64,000 nucleotides of DNA from Nocardia africana NBRC 100379 (GCF_001612635.1 NZ_BDAV01000009.1:310001-374000), one strand, 5' to 3'; positions 25,378 to 34,858 are shown, counted from the first letter of the stretch. The notes: a model not told the origin generated them from the sequence alone. Made by a program: numbers and translations.

Positions 25378-25956
25378 ATGTGCCCGGTGAGCGTGGATCT
25401 GGACATTCTGCGGTTGCTCGCCGACCACAGAGCACCGGCATTGACCGTGGTGGCGCGCTGGGCGATGGACATCGGGACCAACGGTACGGCTATGGCGGCG
25501 GTCGCTGGGGTGGGGTTGGCCGTGGTGGCCGCGAAACGCTGGTGGTGGCAAGGGATCGTGATCGCCGTGTCGGTCGTGTCGGCACAAGCGGTGGCCAGGG
25601 CCCTCAAACAGATGATCCAGCGAGCGCGACCGCCGGAAGATCTCGCGGTGGTCCAGGTCGGTGCGTTTTCGATGCCGTCGACGGTGGCCGCGATGACTGC
25701 CGCTGTCGTGGTGGCCGCCTATGCCGTCCTGCCCTGGCCGGCGGAGTACCGGCACAGGGTTGTCGCTCTGCTCGCAGTACTCCTCGTGGTGATCGGTGTC
25801 GCGATGATCTACCTCGGGGCGCATTGGCCGACCGATGTGCTGGCGGGATGGGGTGTCGGGTTCGGTGTCGGTGCCGCCGTCGTCGGTCCGACCCGCGTCT
25901 GGCGTCGCTGGGAGATCCGGCGGAAGGTTTCGGGCCGCGCGCCGTACCCACGCTGA
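25378..25956 (+). CDS. PAP2-family membrane protein with degenerate active site
   Basis: This 192-residue protein has five to six membrane segments and the PAP2 layout. Motif 1 is intact (KQMIQRARPP, K-x6-RP). Motif 2 is PSTV instead of PSGH, losing the His acid. Motif 3 keeps the later His and Asp (YLGAHWPTDV) but the usual SR is AM. Active PAP2 phosphatases need these residues, so the enzyme may have lost phosphatase activity. The start is ATG 25378, with GTG 25387 as an alternative. Its role may be lipid binding or transport; unknown. Confidence 0.75.
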   Translation: MCPVSVDLDILRLLADHRAPALTVVARWAMDIGTNGTAMAAVAGVGLAVVAAKRWWWQGIVIAVSVVSAQAVARALKQMIQRARPPEDLAVVQVGAFSMPSTVAAMTAAVVVAAYAVLPWPAEYRHRVVALLAVLLVVIGVAMIYLGAHWPTDVLAGWGVGFGVGAAVVGPTRVWRRWEIRRKVSGRAPYPR

Positions 25957-26051
25957 CGTGCTTCCGAGCGTTCCCCTGCCCCGCCCGCACCCCGATGCGA
26001 TCATGGATCCGTTCGGGGCGGCGGCGGATCGGCGACGACCGGAGGCGGATC

Positions 26052-27275
26052 ATGGCGGCTCGGCGGGCTGATACGCGGCCCAGGCGGGTTCCGGCTGCGC
26101 CGCTGGGCGCGTGGGGTTTCGTCGTGCGGTTCGGAATCGTCAGTTTGCTCGCGGATTTCGTGTACGAAGGGGCGCGGTCGATCACCGGGCCCCTTCTCGG
26201 GTCACTGGGCGCGTCCGGATTGGTCGTGGGTGTGGTGACCGGAGTGGGCGAGGCGGCCGCGCTGGTGCTGCGGCTGGTCTCCGGCCCGCTCACCGACCGG
26301 ACGCGGCGGTTCTGGGCGTGGACCATCTCCGGATATGTGCTCACCGTGGTCAGCGTCCCATTCCTGGGTGTGGCGGGGGTGTTGTGGGTGGCGGCCGCGT
26401 TGGTGATCGCCGAACGGGTGGGCAAGGCGGTGCGCAGTCCGGCCAAGGACACATTGCTCTCCCATGCCACCACGGTCACCGGGCGCGGGCGCGGCTTCGC
26501 GGTGCACGAGGCGCTCGATCAGGTCGGCGCGGTCGCCGGGCCGCTCACCGTCGCGGCGGTTCTGGCCGCGACCGACGACGATTTCACTCCGGCCCTCACC
26601 ATGCTGGCGATCCCGGGTGTGGCGACGCTGCTGGTGCTGGTTCGCATCCGAATCCGCGTCCCGGACCCGGCACGATACGAACCCGCCGTGGCGCCCCGGC
26701 CGGGAATCCCGAGAGCGCCGCTGCCCCGCAGATTCTGGCTGTATTGCCTGTTCACCGCCGTCTCGATGCTGGGCGCCACCACCTACGGCGTGCTGTCGCT
26801 GCACATGGTGGCGGCCGGGGTGTTCACGGCGGCCACGGTCCCGGTGGTGTATGCCGCGGCCATGGGCGCCGATGCCGTCGCCGCGCTGGCCTCCGGCTGG
26901 CTGTACGACCGCGTGGGCGCGAAAACGCTCCTTGTGCTGCCGGTTTCGACGGCACTGGTGCCGGTCTTCGGTTTCACCGGCGGTGTGGGCGCGGTGTTCG
27001 CGGGCGCACTGCTGTGGGGTGCGACGGTCGGTGTGCAGGAGTCCACGCTGCGTGCCGTGGTGGCCGATCTGGTTCCGGGCGATCGCCGCGCCACCGCCTA
27101 CGGCATCTACGCCGCAGTCCTCGGCGCCGCCACCGCCGCCGGCGGCGCGATCACCGGATTCCTCTCCGACACATCGTATTCGGCGCTGGTCGCGACCGTC
27201 GTCGTGGTCGAGTGTGCGGCCGTTGCCGTTCTCTTCGCCCTCGCCGCGCGTCGACGCCCGGCTACCGGGCGGTAA
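26052..27275 (+). CDS. Major facilitator superfamily transporter
   Basis: This 407-residue protein has about 12 hydrophobic segments in two halves. The loop after segment 2 contains SGPLTDRTRR, the MFS motif between helices 2 and 3, and the second half has SGWLYDRVGAK, its pseudo-repeat. The short N-terminus is Arg-rich. ATG 26052 is preferred over a long upstream frame that runs through the PAP2 gene in a different phase. Substrate unknown; the sequence is that of a drug/metabolite efflux-like carrier without an identifying motif. Confidence 0.83.
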   Translation: MAARRADTRPRRVPAAPLGAWGFVVRFGIVSLLADFVYEGARSITGPLLGSLGASGLVVGVVTGVGEAAALVLRLVSGPLTDRTRRFWAWTISGYVLTVVSVPFLGVAGVLWVAAALVIAERVGKAVRSPAKDTLLSHATTVTGRGRGFAVHEALDQVGAVAGPLTVAAVLAATDDDFTPALTMLAIPGVATLLVLVRIRIRVPDPARYEPAVAPRPGIPRAPLPRRFWLYCLFTAVSMLGATTYGVLSLHMVAAGVFTAATVPVVYAAAMGADAVAALASGWLYDRVGAKTLLVLPVSTALVPVFGFTGGVGAVFAGALLWGATVGVQESTLRAVVADLVPGDRRATAYGIYAAVLGAATAAGGAITGFLSDTSYSALVATVVVVECAAVAVLFALAARRRPATGR

Positions 27276-27490
27276 CCGAACGCCCTGTCTCACAGCCGGA
27301 TTCGCGTACACCTATACCTAACGCTGTTCAAACGTGTGACTTGCCACAATGTCTCGTCGGCCGTCATCTTCACCACACTCGCTAATGGGCGTCTGACCTG
27401 CCAACTCATAGCAGGTGAGGAAAGTCAATGCGGGTCTCGCTCAGCGGTATCCGGCCTGAAGTTTGAAACATCCCCCGTTATGTTGTGCCG

Positions 27491-29935
27491 ATGTTGAGAG
27501 CGAGGCTCGGTATCCGGACCCGCATTCTGGCCATCGCAGTGATTCCGAGCTTGACGTTGCTCGGAATCGGTGTGGGCACAGCGGGTTATCTGGTACGGGA
27601 GGGGCAACACGCCAAGGACTGGGCATCGATCCTGGGCAATGCCAATGTGCACACTCGCGAGATGATCGCCGCGGTCGAACAGGAGCGGATGCTGTCGCTG
27701 TGGCATCTGGCCGGTGAGCACGGCGACCCGGCCGCGCTCGGCGCGGCGCGCACACGAGTGGACAATGCCCTGCAGGCCCTGGCCGCCACCGAGAACAAAC
27801 TGATGACCAGCGGTTCGAATCCGATGGGTGACGACACCGGCGGATTCGAAACCCTCAAGAAGCAACTTCCGGCCATTCGCGGCGGGATCGATGCGGGCGC
27901 GCTGCCGATTCCCGAAACCTACGCCATCTACAACCGCATTCTGGATGCCGTCGTCGTCGGCACCAATCTCACCATCCCGACCGCACCCGATGCCGCCGTC
28001 GCCCAGCAGTTGGCCGGCGGTCTGCGCACGCTGCACGCGATGGAGGGCATGTCGCGTAGCGCCGCGCTGACCGCGGCCGAACTCAACGGCCAGATCCTGG
28101 CCGGCCAGATGCGCGACGACTACCGCAACCTGGTGGGCTACTACCGCACCGAACTCCCCCAGCTCGCCGCGGACCTCACCGGCCCCCCGGCGGACAAGAT
28201 CAAAACGGTCATCGCCTCCCCGGCCTGGCAGCAGCTGGCCGCGATGGAGGACTACCTCATCCATCCGCCGGCGCCGAACAAGAACGGCGAATTGCCGCCC
28301 CCGCCGATGAGTTTCGCCGACTGGCGCACCTCGGCCGAACAACTCGGCGACCAACTGCTCGCCGCTTGGCAGTATCAGAACGACCATGCCAACCAGACCG
28401 CCGTCGACGACGGCGACCGCACCGCGACCAATTCGCTGTGGGCAGGCGCCGGCGTGCTGGCGATCGCGATCATCGCCTTCCTGCTGTCGCTGTGGCTGGC
28501 GAACCGGTTGATCGGGCGGCTCAAGCGCCTGCGCACCGAAACCCTCGCGCTGGCCGAGGTCCGCCTGCCCGAAACGATGCGCCGCCTCAGCGAGGGCGAG
28601 AACGTCGATCCCGAAATCGAGGCGGCCAGGCTGGACTTCGGTCACGACGAGATCGGTTCGGTGGCCAACGCGTTCAACCGCGCCCACACCGCGGCCGTCG
28701 CCGCCGCGGTCACCGAGGCGCGCACCCGCGAGGGCGTACGCGCGGTATTCCTCAACATCGCGCACCGCAGCCAGATCGTGGTGCACCGCCAGCTCGAGAT
28801 TCTCGACGAAGCCGAACAGCGCCAGGAGGATCCGGCTCTGCTCGAGACCTTCTTCCGCCTCGACCACCTGGCCACTCGCGAACGCCGCAATGCCGAGAAT
28901 CTGATCATCCTCGGTGGCGGCGAACCCGGCCGGCAGTGGCGGCGCCCGGTGCCGCTGGTCGAACTGGTACGCAGCGCGATCGGTGAAACCCTCGACTACG
29001 CGCGGGTTCGCGCGCATCGGATGCCGCAGGTGTTCATCGTCGGCAACGTGGTCGCCGACCTCATCCACCTGCTCGCGGAGCTGGTCGACAACGCCACCTC
29101 CTTCTCCCCGCCGCAATCACGGGTCGAGGTGAACAGCAACGTGGTCGGCAAGGGTGTGGCGATCGAGATCAGCGATCAGGGCATGGGCATGCCCGCCGAC
29201 GAACTCGAACGCGCCAACGAGATGCTGCGCAACCCACCGGATTTCGGTGTGGCGACCCTGTCGGCCAATTCGCGCCTGGGCCTGTTCGTGGTGGCCCAGC
29301 TGGGCGCTCGCCACGGCATCACGGTGCGGTTGTCGGAATCCGACTACGGCGGCATCCGCGCCATCGTGCTGGTGCCGACCGCCGTCGTGGCCGCCGACGC
29401 GCCGCTGGCCGACCATCTGCCCGAACGGTTCGCCGGTCGCCGCCCCGAGCCCGCGATGACCGGTGAGATGCCGGCGATCTCCGCGGCCGAACCGACCTCG
29501 GCGGCAACGTCGCTGGCGACGCTGTCGCCACCGCAACCGCAGGCCTGGTCCGATTACCCGCGCACCGACAGCGCGCCGCGCACCGACGACCGGACCTGGG
29601 CCGACACCTCGACCCGGCACGAGGTTCCGCCGCGCCACGAAATGCCCGCGACGCCGACCGACCAACCGGCGCGACGCAGTCCGCAGCGCCCGTCCTACAC
29701 TGGCAGCGATGCTCGCCCACCGTTGCCCCGCCGTCGCCGACAGGCCAGTCTGGCACCGGAATTGGCGCACGACCCCCAACCCGACGCGGCGTCCCCGCAG
29801 CGGCCGCGTTCGGCGGAACAGGCACGAGACCTGATGTCCGCCATCGAGAACGGAACCAGGCAGGGGCGGCGATCGCAGCCCGGCCCCACTCCGGACGAAC
29901 AGGAAGGCGAAGGTGACTTCTTCCAACGCAGGTGA
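27491..29935 (+). CDS. Conservon sensor: NIT-domain histidine-kinase-like ATPase (CvnA type)
   Basis: The ~814-residue protein has an N-terminal membrane helix (about 8-30), an extracytoplasmic nitrate/nitrite-sensing-like NIT domain, a second helix (about 316-338), a HAMP-like linker and a HATPase domain with N-box ELVDNATSFSPP and DQGMGM. The last ~190 residues are Pro/Arg-rich and disordered. No typical phospho-acceptor H-box is evident. It is the first gene of a four-gene conservon, with a roadblock protein, DUF742 protein and GTPase following in overlapping frames, a membrane-associated signalling module described in Streptomyces. ATG 27491 and GTG 27485 are both possible starts. Confidence 0.88.
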   Translation: MLRARLGIRTRILAIAVIPSLTLLGIGVGTAGYLVREGQHAKDWASILGNANVHTREMIAAVEQERMLSLWHLAGEHGDPAALGAARTRVDNALQALAATENKLMTSGSNPMGDDTGGFETLKKQLPAIRGGIDAGALPIPETYAIYNRILDAVVVGTNLTIPTAPDAAVAQQLAGGLRTLHAMEGMSRSAALTAAELNGQILAGQMRDDYRNLVGYYRTELPQLAADLTGPPADKIKTVIASPAWQQLAAMEDYLIHPPAPNKNGELPPPPMSFADWRTSAEQLGDQLLAAWQYQNDHANQTAVDDGDRTATNSLWAGAGVLAIAIIAFLLSLWLANRLIGRLKRLRTETLALAEVRLPETMRRLSEGENVDPEIEAARLDFGHDEIGSVANAFNRAHTAAVAAAVTEARTREGVRAVFLNIAHRSQIVVHRQLEILDEAEQRQEDPALLETFFRLDHLATRERRNAENLIILGGGEPGRQWRRPVPLVELVRSAIGETLDYARVRAHRMPQVFIVGNVVADLIHLLAELVDNATSFSPPQSRVEVNSNVVGKGVAIEISDQGMGMPADELERANEMLRNPPDFGVATLSANSRLGLFVVAQLGARHGITVRLSESDYGGIRAIVLVPTAVVAADAPLADHLPERFAGRRPEPAMTGEMPAISAAEPTSAATSLATLSPPQPQAWSDYPRTDSAPRTDDRTWADTSTRHEVPPRHEMPATPTDQPARRSPQRPSYTGSDARPPLPRRRRQASLAPELAHDPQPDAASPQRPRSAEQARDLMSAIENGTRQGRRSQPGPTPDEQEGEGDFFQRR

Positions 29936-30338
29936 TCTGAACTGGCTGCTCGACGATCTGGTCGATCGCCTGGCCGGGGTGCGCTACGCGGTGGTGCATT
30001 CCACCGACGGGCTGCTGCTGGGCCGCTCCACGTCGATGAGCCGGGAAGACGCCGAACACTTCGGCGCCATGTCGGCCACGCTGTACGGGCTGGCGCGCAG
30101 CGCCGGAAACCGGTTCGACGGAGGCGGCGTACGCCAGGCCGTCATCGAACTCGACCGTGCGGTACTGTTCGTCACCGCGGCCGGTGACAACGCATGTATC
30201 GCATTGCAGGCCAACGAGAACGCGAATCTGGGTATGGTGGCCTACGAAATGAATCTGACCGTGCAGCGAGTCGGTGGTTACCTGTCCACCGATCCGCGTA
30301 ACGGTCTGGCCGAGCACGTGGAGCATAGATTGTCATGA
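29913..30338 (+). CDS. Conservon roadblock/LC7 protein (CvnB type)
   Basis: This 141-residue protein has the roadblock/LC7 alpha/beta fold (LNWLLDDLVDRLAGVRYAVVHSTDGLLL at the start, then strands DRAVLFVTAAGDNACIAL). It acts as a small adaptor and possible GTPase-activating partner of the CvnD GTPase. It starts at GTG 29913 within the end of the sensor gene, with AGGAAGG ahead, and its stop overlaps the next ATG. Co-translation across the operon is likely. Confidence 0.9.
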   Translation: MTSSNAGDLNWLLDDLVDRLAGVRYAVVHSTDGLLLGRSTSMSREDAEHFGAMSATLYGLARSAGNRFDGGGVRQAVIELDRAVLFVTAAGDNACIALQANENANLGMVAYEMNLTVQRVGGYLSTDPRNGLAEHVEHRLS

Positions 30339-30718
30339 CGCGCTTCGGTCAACCGTGGTTCGACGATGCGGCCGGCCCTCTGGTCCGACCGTACGCCGTG
30401 ACGCGGGGCCGCACCGTGGGGGCGGGACACGATCTGGACATGCTCACACTGGTGGTGACCGTGTCACCGGGTCCGCCGCTGCGGCGCGTCGAACCCGAAT
30501 ACGCGGAAATCGTTCGGCTGTGCCGGACTCCGCAATCGGTGGCCGAGGTCTCGGCGAGACTCAAGCTACCGTTGGCGGTGACCAAGATCCTCGTCGGTGA
30601 TCTGATCGGCGAGGGTCTGCTGAATTTCCGGGCCCCCGCCCGGACCGACACCGATACCGGCGGGACCGGCGAACTGAACATTTTGCGAGCAGTACTCGAT
30701 GGAATCCGAAAGCTGTAG
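30335..30718 (+). CDS. Conservon DUF742 protein (CvnC type)
   Basis: This 127-residue protein matches DUF742: VRPYAVTRGRT near the N-terminus, then LVVTVSP and a winged-helix-like part, EYAEIVRLCRTPQSVAEVSARLKLPLAVTKILV split over helices, suggestive of DNA or protein binding. The C-terminal GELNILRAVLDGIRKL is conserved in the family. The ATG overlaps the previous stop (ATGA). Confidence 0.9.
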   Translation: MTRFGQPWFDDAAGPLVRPYAVTRGRTVGAGHDLDMLTLVVTVSPGPPLRRVEPEYAEIVRLCRTPQSVAEVSARLKLPLAVTKILVGDLIGEGLLNFRAPARTDTDTGGTGELNILRAVLDGIRKL

Positions 30719-30724
30719 AACACC

Positions 30725-31306
30725 GTGCCTGATATTTCGTCCTCGGCCGACCTGGCTGCCTCGGTCAAAATCCTCGTAGCCGGCGGTTTCGGCGTCGGGA
30801 AGACCACGATGGTGTCCTCGATCAGCGAGATCACGCCGCTGCGCACCGAGGAACTGATCACCGAATTGTCCACCGGCATCGATGATCTGTCGGGCGTGGA
30901 GGGCAAGACCACCACCACCGTGGCGCTGGACTTCGGTCGCATCACCATCGACCAGAACCTGGTGCTGTACCTGTTCGGCACGCCCGGCCAGGACAGATTC
31001 TGGTTCCTGTGGGACGAATTGGCGCGCGGCGCGCTCGGAGCGGTGGTCATCGCCGACACCCGCCGGCTGGAGAACTCCTTCGCCGCCATCGACTTCTTCG
31101 AGCGGCGCGGACTCTCGTTCGCGGTCGCGGTGAACTGCTTCGACAACGCCCCGGTCTACACCACCGAGGAGGTGCGCGACGCACTCGATCTCGACGCCCA
31201 CATTCCCGTGGTGCTCTGCGATGCGCGCGACCGCAGCTCCTGTAAGACGGTGCTGATGACGCTGGTCGAACATCTCATCGCGCGGGCCACCAGCTCGGTG
31301 GCCTGA
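30725..31306 (+). CDS. Conservon Ras-like GTPase (CvnD type)
   Basis: This 193-residue small GTPase has the P-loop GGFGVGKTT at about 20-28, a switch-II-like FGTPGQDRF at about 80 and the specificity region VNCFD, an NxxD-type motif. It begins six bases after the DUF742 stop with GTG. In conservons this GTPase is thought to be switched by the roadblock partner and to transmit the membrane sensor's state. A palindromic hairpin follows. Confidence 0.92.
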   Translation: MPDISSSADLAASVKILVAGGFGVGKTTMVSSISEITPLRTEELITELSTGIDDLSGVEGKTTTTVALDFGRITIDQNLVLYLFGTPGQDRFWFLWDELARGALGAVVIADTRRLENSFAAIDFFERRGLSFAVAVNCFDNAPVYTTEEVRDALDLDAHIPVVLCDARDRSSCKTVLMTLVEHLIARATSSVA

Positions 31307-31328
31307 ACGCACCGAGCATCGGATCGGC

Positions 31329-31351
31329 GCGGCCGCTCAGCGGGCGGCCGC
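31329..31351. terminator. Hairpin between convergent conservon and mtnC genes
   Basis: GCGGCCGC at 31329-31336 pairs with the identical palindrome at 31344-31351 around a 7-nt loop. It overlaps the mtnC stop codon and could stop transcription from both sides. Confidence 0.55.
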
Positions 31352-32068
31352 GACCGGATCCAGCTCGGCGAAGCTGCCGACCCACCGATGCGGCGGCCGC
31401 GGCGAATTCGGCTCCCCGGCGCGGGTGACGCCGACCGCCTGCCAGCCCGCGGCCACCGCGGCATCCAATTCGCCGGGATGGTCGGACAGGAACAGAATCT
31501 CCCCCGCCGGTACACCGATCTCGGCCGCGATGCGGTGATAGGACTGCTCCTCCCGCTTCGGGCCGGCATTGGCCAGATCGAACCAGCCGCTGATCAGCGA
31601 GGCCAGCTCGCCCCCGCGCGCATACGCGAACCAATCCTGTTGATTGCGTACCGAACCCGACGAATACACCCACAGCGTGATTCCCGCGCCGTGCCAGGCA
31701 CGCAGCGCCACGGGCGCGTCGGGGAAGAACTCGCCGAACAGGGCACCCTCGCGGAATCCCCGAGCACAGATCACCCCCTGGGCGGTTTTCAGCGGCGCCG
31801 CCTTGACGTCGGAATCCAGCCAGCCGCGCAATATCCCGGCGATCTCGTCGAGGTCGGCGTCGGGACGCCCGGCCAGTTCCCGCGTCTGCTCGATCACCGT
31901 GTCCGCCGCGCCGTCCGGGTCGTCCGCCAGCCACTGCGGCAACCGGCGGCGGGTGTAGCCGTACAGATCTTCGCGGACCGAGCTGGTGGGGCTGGTGGTG
32001 CCTTCGATATCCACGACGATCGCCCGGATCGGCCCGGTCCGACCGTCGTCTCGATGGTCGCCGCTCAT
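31337..32068 (-). CDS. mtnC: Acireductone synthase (enolase-phosphatase E1)
   Basis: This 243-residue HAD-superfamily enzyme has the nucleophile motif VVDIEGTTSP near residue 20 and the later WVYSSGSV and LFLSDHPGELDAA stretches of MtnC. It enolises and dephosphorylates 2,3-diketo-5-methylthiopentyl-1-phosphate to acireductone in methionine salvage. It is the last gene of the operon; its start overlaps the stop of the dioxygenase gene. Confidence 0.92.
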   Translation of the reverse strand: MSGDHRDDGRTGPIRAIVVDIEGTTSPTSSVREDLYGYTRRRLPQWLADDPDGAADTVIEQTRELAGRPDADLDEIAGILRGWLDSDVKAAPLKTAQGVICARGFREGALFGEFFPDAPVALRAWHGAGITLWVYSSGSVRNQQDWFAYARGGELASLISGWFDLANAGPKREEQSYHRIAAEIGVPAGEILFLSDHPGELDAAVAAGWQAVGVTRAGEPNSPRPPHRWVGSFAELDPVAAAR

Positions 32069-32637
32069 GCGGCGACCAGTTCGTCGAGCGTCGGAAAGCC
32101 CTGCGCGATGGGATCGCCGGTGAAATCGCCGATCCAGCCGTCGGCCTCTTCGAAGAACCGGATCGCCACGAAGTCCGGGCGGGTTCCCATATCGAACCAG
32201 TGTCGCGTTCCCGCGGGCACCGACACCAGATCACCGCCCTCGCAGACCACCGCGACGACCTCCGGTTCCAGGTGCAGGTAGAAGCAGCCGCGACCGGAGA
32301 CGAAGAAGCGCACCTCGTCCTCGGCGTGGCGATGTTCGGACAGGAACTTCTGCCGCGCCGCGTGCGCCTGGTCGGGCCACTGCGGATCGCTGTCGTCGGG
32401 ATGCAACCGGGCCAGATCGATATGGCGGTAGCGGCCGTCGGCGTTGAGTTCGCCGATGCGATCCTTGTAGTGGCCGAGGATCTCCTCGGACGCGATGTCG
32501 GCGGTCACGGCCTGCGCGGGCCAGCGGTCGAAAACGATTCCGCGCGCGGCCAGTTCGGCCGCGATGCGGTCCGGGTCGGTGGTGTGCAGACGCACGTCGG
32601 CCGGATCGGTATCGGCCGCGATATGCAACAGGGTCAT
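32065..32637 (-). CDS. mtnD: Acireductone dioxygenase
   Basis: This 190-residue cupin has the metal-binding HRHAEDEVRFF (HxHx4E) and a later His in GTRHWFDMG, matching acireductone dioxygenase. With Fe2+ it makes the keto acid precursor of methionine plus formate; with Ni2+ it makes off-pathway products including CO. It overlaps both neighbours by four bases (ATGA type), showing tight coupling to the mtnA-mtnB fusion and mtnC. Confidence 0.92.
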   Translation of the reverse strand: MTLLHIAADTDPADVRLHTTDPDRIAAELAARGIVFDRWPAQAVTADIASEEILGHYKDRIGELNADGRYRHIDLARLHPDDSDPQWPDQAHAARQKFLSEHRHAEDEVRFFVSGRGCFYLHLEPEVVAVVCEGGDLVSVPAGTRHWFDMGTRPDFVAIRFFEEADGWIGDFTGDPIAQGFPTLDELVAA

Positions 32638-34355
32638 TGCGGTTGCTCCTCGAGAATGCGGTCGGTGGAGATGTCGCGGCGCCCGGTGAGCGACACCAGT
32701 TCACACAGAGCCTCCAGGCATTCCGCGCGGTCGCGGGCTTGGGCGAGATCGCTGCCCCACGCGGTGATGCCGTGCCCGGCGATGAACAGCACCGGCGGGG
32801 CCGCCGGATGCGCACGCAGATACTGTTCGATCTCCGCGCCGATGCGCGACACGTCGGCATGATTGGAAAAGACCGGGACGTCGATGGTGTCGCCGGAGCG
32901 CAGACCCTTGATCAGCTCGAAACCGGTGAATCGCAGCGGATTCGGGGCGCCGACGGAGGCCGCGGTGGCTCGCGGTGAGTGCACGTGCACCACCGCCGCG
33001 GCCTCGGTCGTGCGGTAGATCGCGGTGTGGATCGCGGTCTCGGCGGAGGGACGGCGGTCCCCGGCAATCGGTTCGGAGTTCTCGATCCGCACGCGGACCA
33101 TATCGGCGGCGGTCAGCTCACCTTTGGACAGGCCGCTGCCGGTGACGACTGCGAAGGAACCCGAGGCCGCCGCGCCGGTGTCCGATGCCGCCCCGGCGGC
33201 GCCGTCACGGACGGAGATGTTGCCGGCGGTACCCGGCATCCAGCCGCGGGCGTAGAGGTCACGCGCCAGGTTTGCGATCGCGGCGGCGTTCGGCGAATCG
33301 GCGGGATCCTGGGCACCGGAATCGGCGGCGGCCGGATCGGCGGCGACGATCGCTTGCGCCGCACCCGGATTCGCTTCGTCGACCAAGCCGTTCTCGGTGA
33401 CCACGGCGGTCACCAGTTCGGGTGGCGTCACATCGAAGGCCGGGTTGAACACCGCGGTGCCCTCGGGGGCGGCCGCATAGTCCCCGACATGAGTGATCTC
33501 GGCCGACCCGCGCTGCTCGACGACGATATCGGCGCCGGTCGCGGTCGCCGCGTCACGGGTGGATTCGGGTGCCACCACGATGAACGGGATGCCGTGATGG
33601 CGGGCGGCCAGTGCCAGCCCGTAGGTGCCGATCTTGTTGGCCACCGAGCCGTCGGCGGTGATGCGGTCCGCACCGACGATCACGCAATCCACCTGCCCGG
33701 TCGCCATCGCCCAGGCGGCGGCGGAGTCGACCGTGAGCCGATGCGGAATGCCCGCCTCGGCCAGTTCCCACGTGGTCAGGCGCGCGCCCTGCAGCAGCGG
33801 GCGGGTTTCGTCGACCAGGACGCTGTCGATCACGCCGCGAGCGTGCAGGACGCGCAGCGCCCCGATCGCCGTGCCGAATGCGGTGGTGGCCAAGCGACCG
33901 GTGTTGCAGTGGGTGAGCATCCGCAGTGGGCGATCCGGGCACAACCGCTGCACCAGGTCGGCGGCGTGTTCGGCGGCGGCCCGGTTGACCCGGCCGTCCT
34001 CGGCGAGCAGTGCCTGCGCCTCGGCGAGAACCCCCTCGGCGCCGCCGTCGGCGAATTTCGCCAGCGCTCGTCGCACGCCCCAGGACAGGTTCACCGCGGT
34101 GGGCCGGGCGGCCTCGATGCGGGCGGCCTCGGCTTCGATCCGCGCGGGGTCGCCGGGATGGGCGAGCGCGGCGAGTGCGACTCCGAAGGCCCCGGTCACG
34201 CCGATCGCGGGGGCGCCGCGCACGGCCAGGGTGGCGATCGCGTCGATCACCTGGTCGACCGTCGTCAGCCGCAGCGTGCGCACCTCGTGCGGCAGCGCGC
34301 GCTGATCGATCGTCACCACGGCGCCGTCGACCCACGTGATCGAACTTTCACCCAT
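32634..34355 (-). CDS. mtnAB: Fused methylthioribose-1-P isomerase / methylthioribulose-1-P dehydratase (MtnA-MtnB)
   Basis: One 573-residue chain holds two consecutive enzymes of methionine salvage. Residues ~1-345 are MtnA: LAVRGAPAIG, the catalytic-Cys region LTHCNTG and GADRITADGSVANKIGTY. After a short Ala/Asp-rich linker, residues ~370-573 are MtnB, a class II aldolase-fold zinc dehydratase with TAGNISVR, VHVHSPRA (HxH) and AGHGITAWG. Isomerisation and dehydration of the methylthio-sugar phosphate would be carried out by the same protein. I chose ATG 34355; GTG 34376 is possible. MtnP/MtnK and the final aminotransferase are not in the window. Confidence 0.9.
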   Translation of the reverse strand: MGESSITWVDGAVVTIDQRALPHEVRTLRLTTVDQVIDAIATLAVRGAPAIGVTGAFGVALAALAHPGDPARIEAEAARIEAARPTAVNLSWGVRRALAKFADGGAEGVLAEAQALLAEDGRVNRAAAEHAADLVQRLCPDRPLRMLTHCNTGRLATTAFGTAIGALRVLHARGVIDSVLVDETRPLLQGARLTTWELAEAGIPHRLTVDSAAAWAMATGQVDCVIVGADRITADGSVANKIGTYGLALAARHHGIPFIVVAPESTRDAATATGADIVVEQRGSAEITHVGDYAAAPEGTAVFNPAFDVTPPELVTAVVTENGLVDEANPGAAQAIVAADPAAADSGAQDPADSPNAAAIANLARDLYARGWMPGTAGNISVRDGAAGAASDTGAAASGSFAVVTGSGLSKGELTAADMVRVRIENSEPIAGDRRPSAETAIHTAIYRTTEAAAVVHVHSPRATAASVGAPNPLRFTGFELIKGLRSGDTIDVPVFSNHADVSRIGAEIEQYLRAHPAAPPVLFIAGHGITAWGSDLAQARDRAECLEALCELVSLTGRRDISTDRILEEQPQ

Positions 34356-34442
34356 TCCGCACCCAACCCTCACCACTCGACCCGTCCACCTCTCAAACGT
34401 AGCGAATCAGAGGCCATCGGCCCGCACCAGGTTTACCCTCGC

Positions 34443-34457
34443 CCGGATCCGATCCGG
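34443..34457. promoter_or_regulatory. Palindrome upstream of mtnAB
   Basis: CCGGATC, one central base and GATCCGG form a perfect 7+1+7 inverted repeat 88 nt before the mtnAB ATG. It is a plausible operator for the methionine-salvage operon; no cognate regulator is known from the window. Confidence 0.4.
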
Positions 34458-34858
34458 CGTCTGCGGCTGCCGGTCGTGAGCACCCCGAAAACGGCAGCGT
34501 GTGCAAACATGCACCGCGTGCGTGGCGGCGGGCGTGGGCCCGGCTCCGCCGGGGCGCTCGTCGCGATCCCGCATCTGCGCGCAGCGGGTGGCCGTCGGCA
34601 TCCGCGGGTGCACACCGCAGTGATCGCGCCGCCGACGCGGAGACAACGTTTGCAGGACAGCTCGGCACCATCCGCCGGTGTAGCCACGCAGCGTTGTCGA
34701 CGCGCCGACCTCACCGGCCCGTTGTGACAGCAGTCGACGCCACGGACCGATGCGCCCGCAAAGCCCGTTCGCCGATGCTCGCTCGAAGACGCTGCCGGTC
34801 ACGGTTTTCCGTGACCGTATGGGTGAAATGTCCTGTCGTTACTGCTGTTCGGAGGCGG

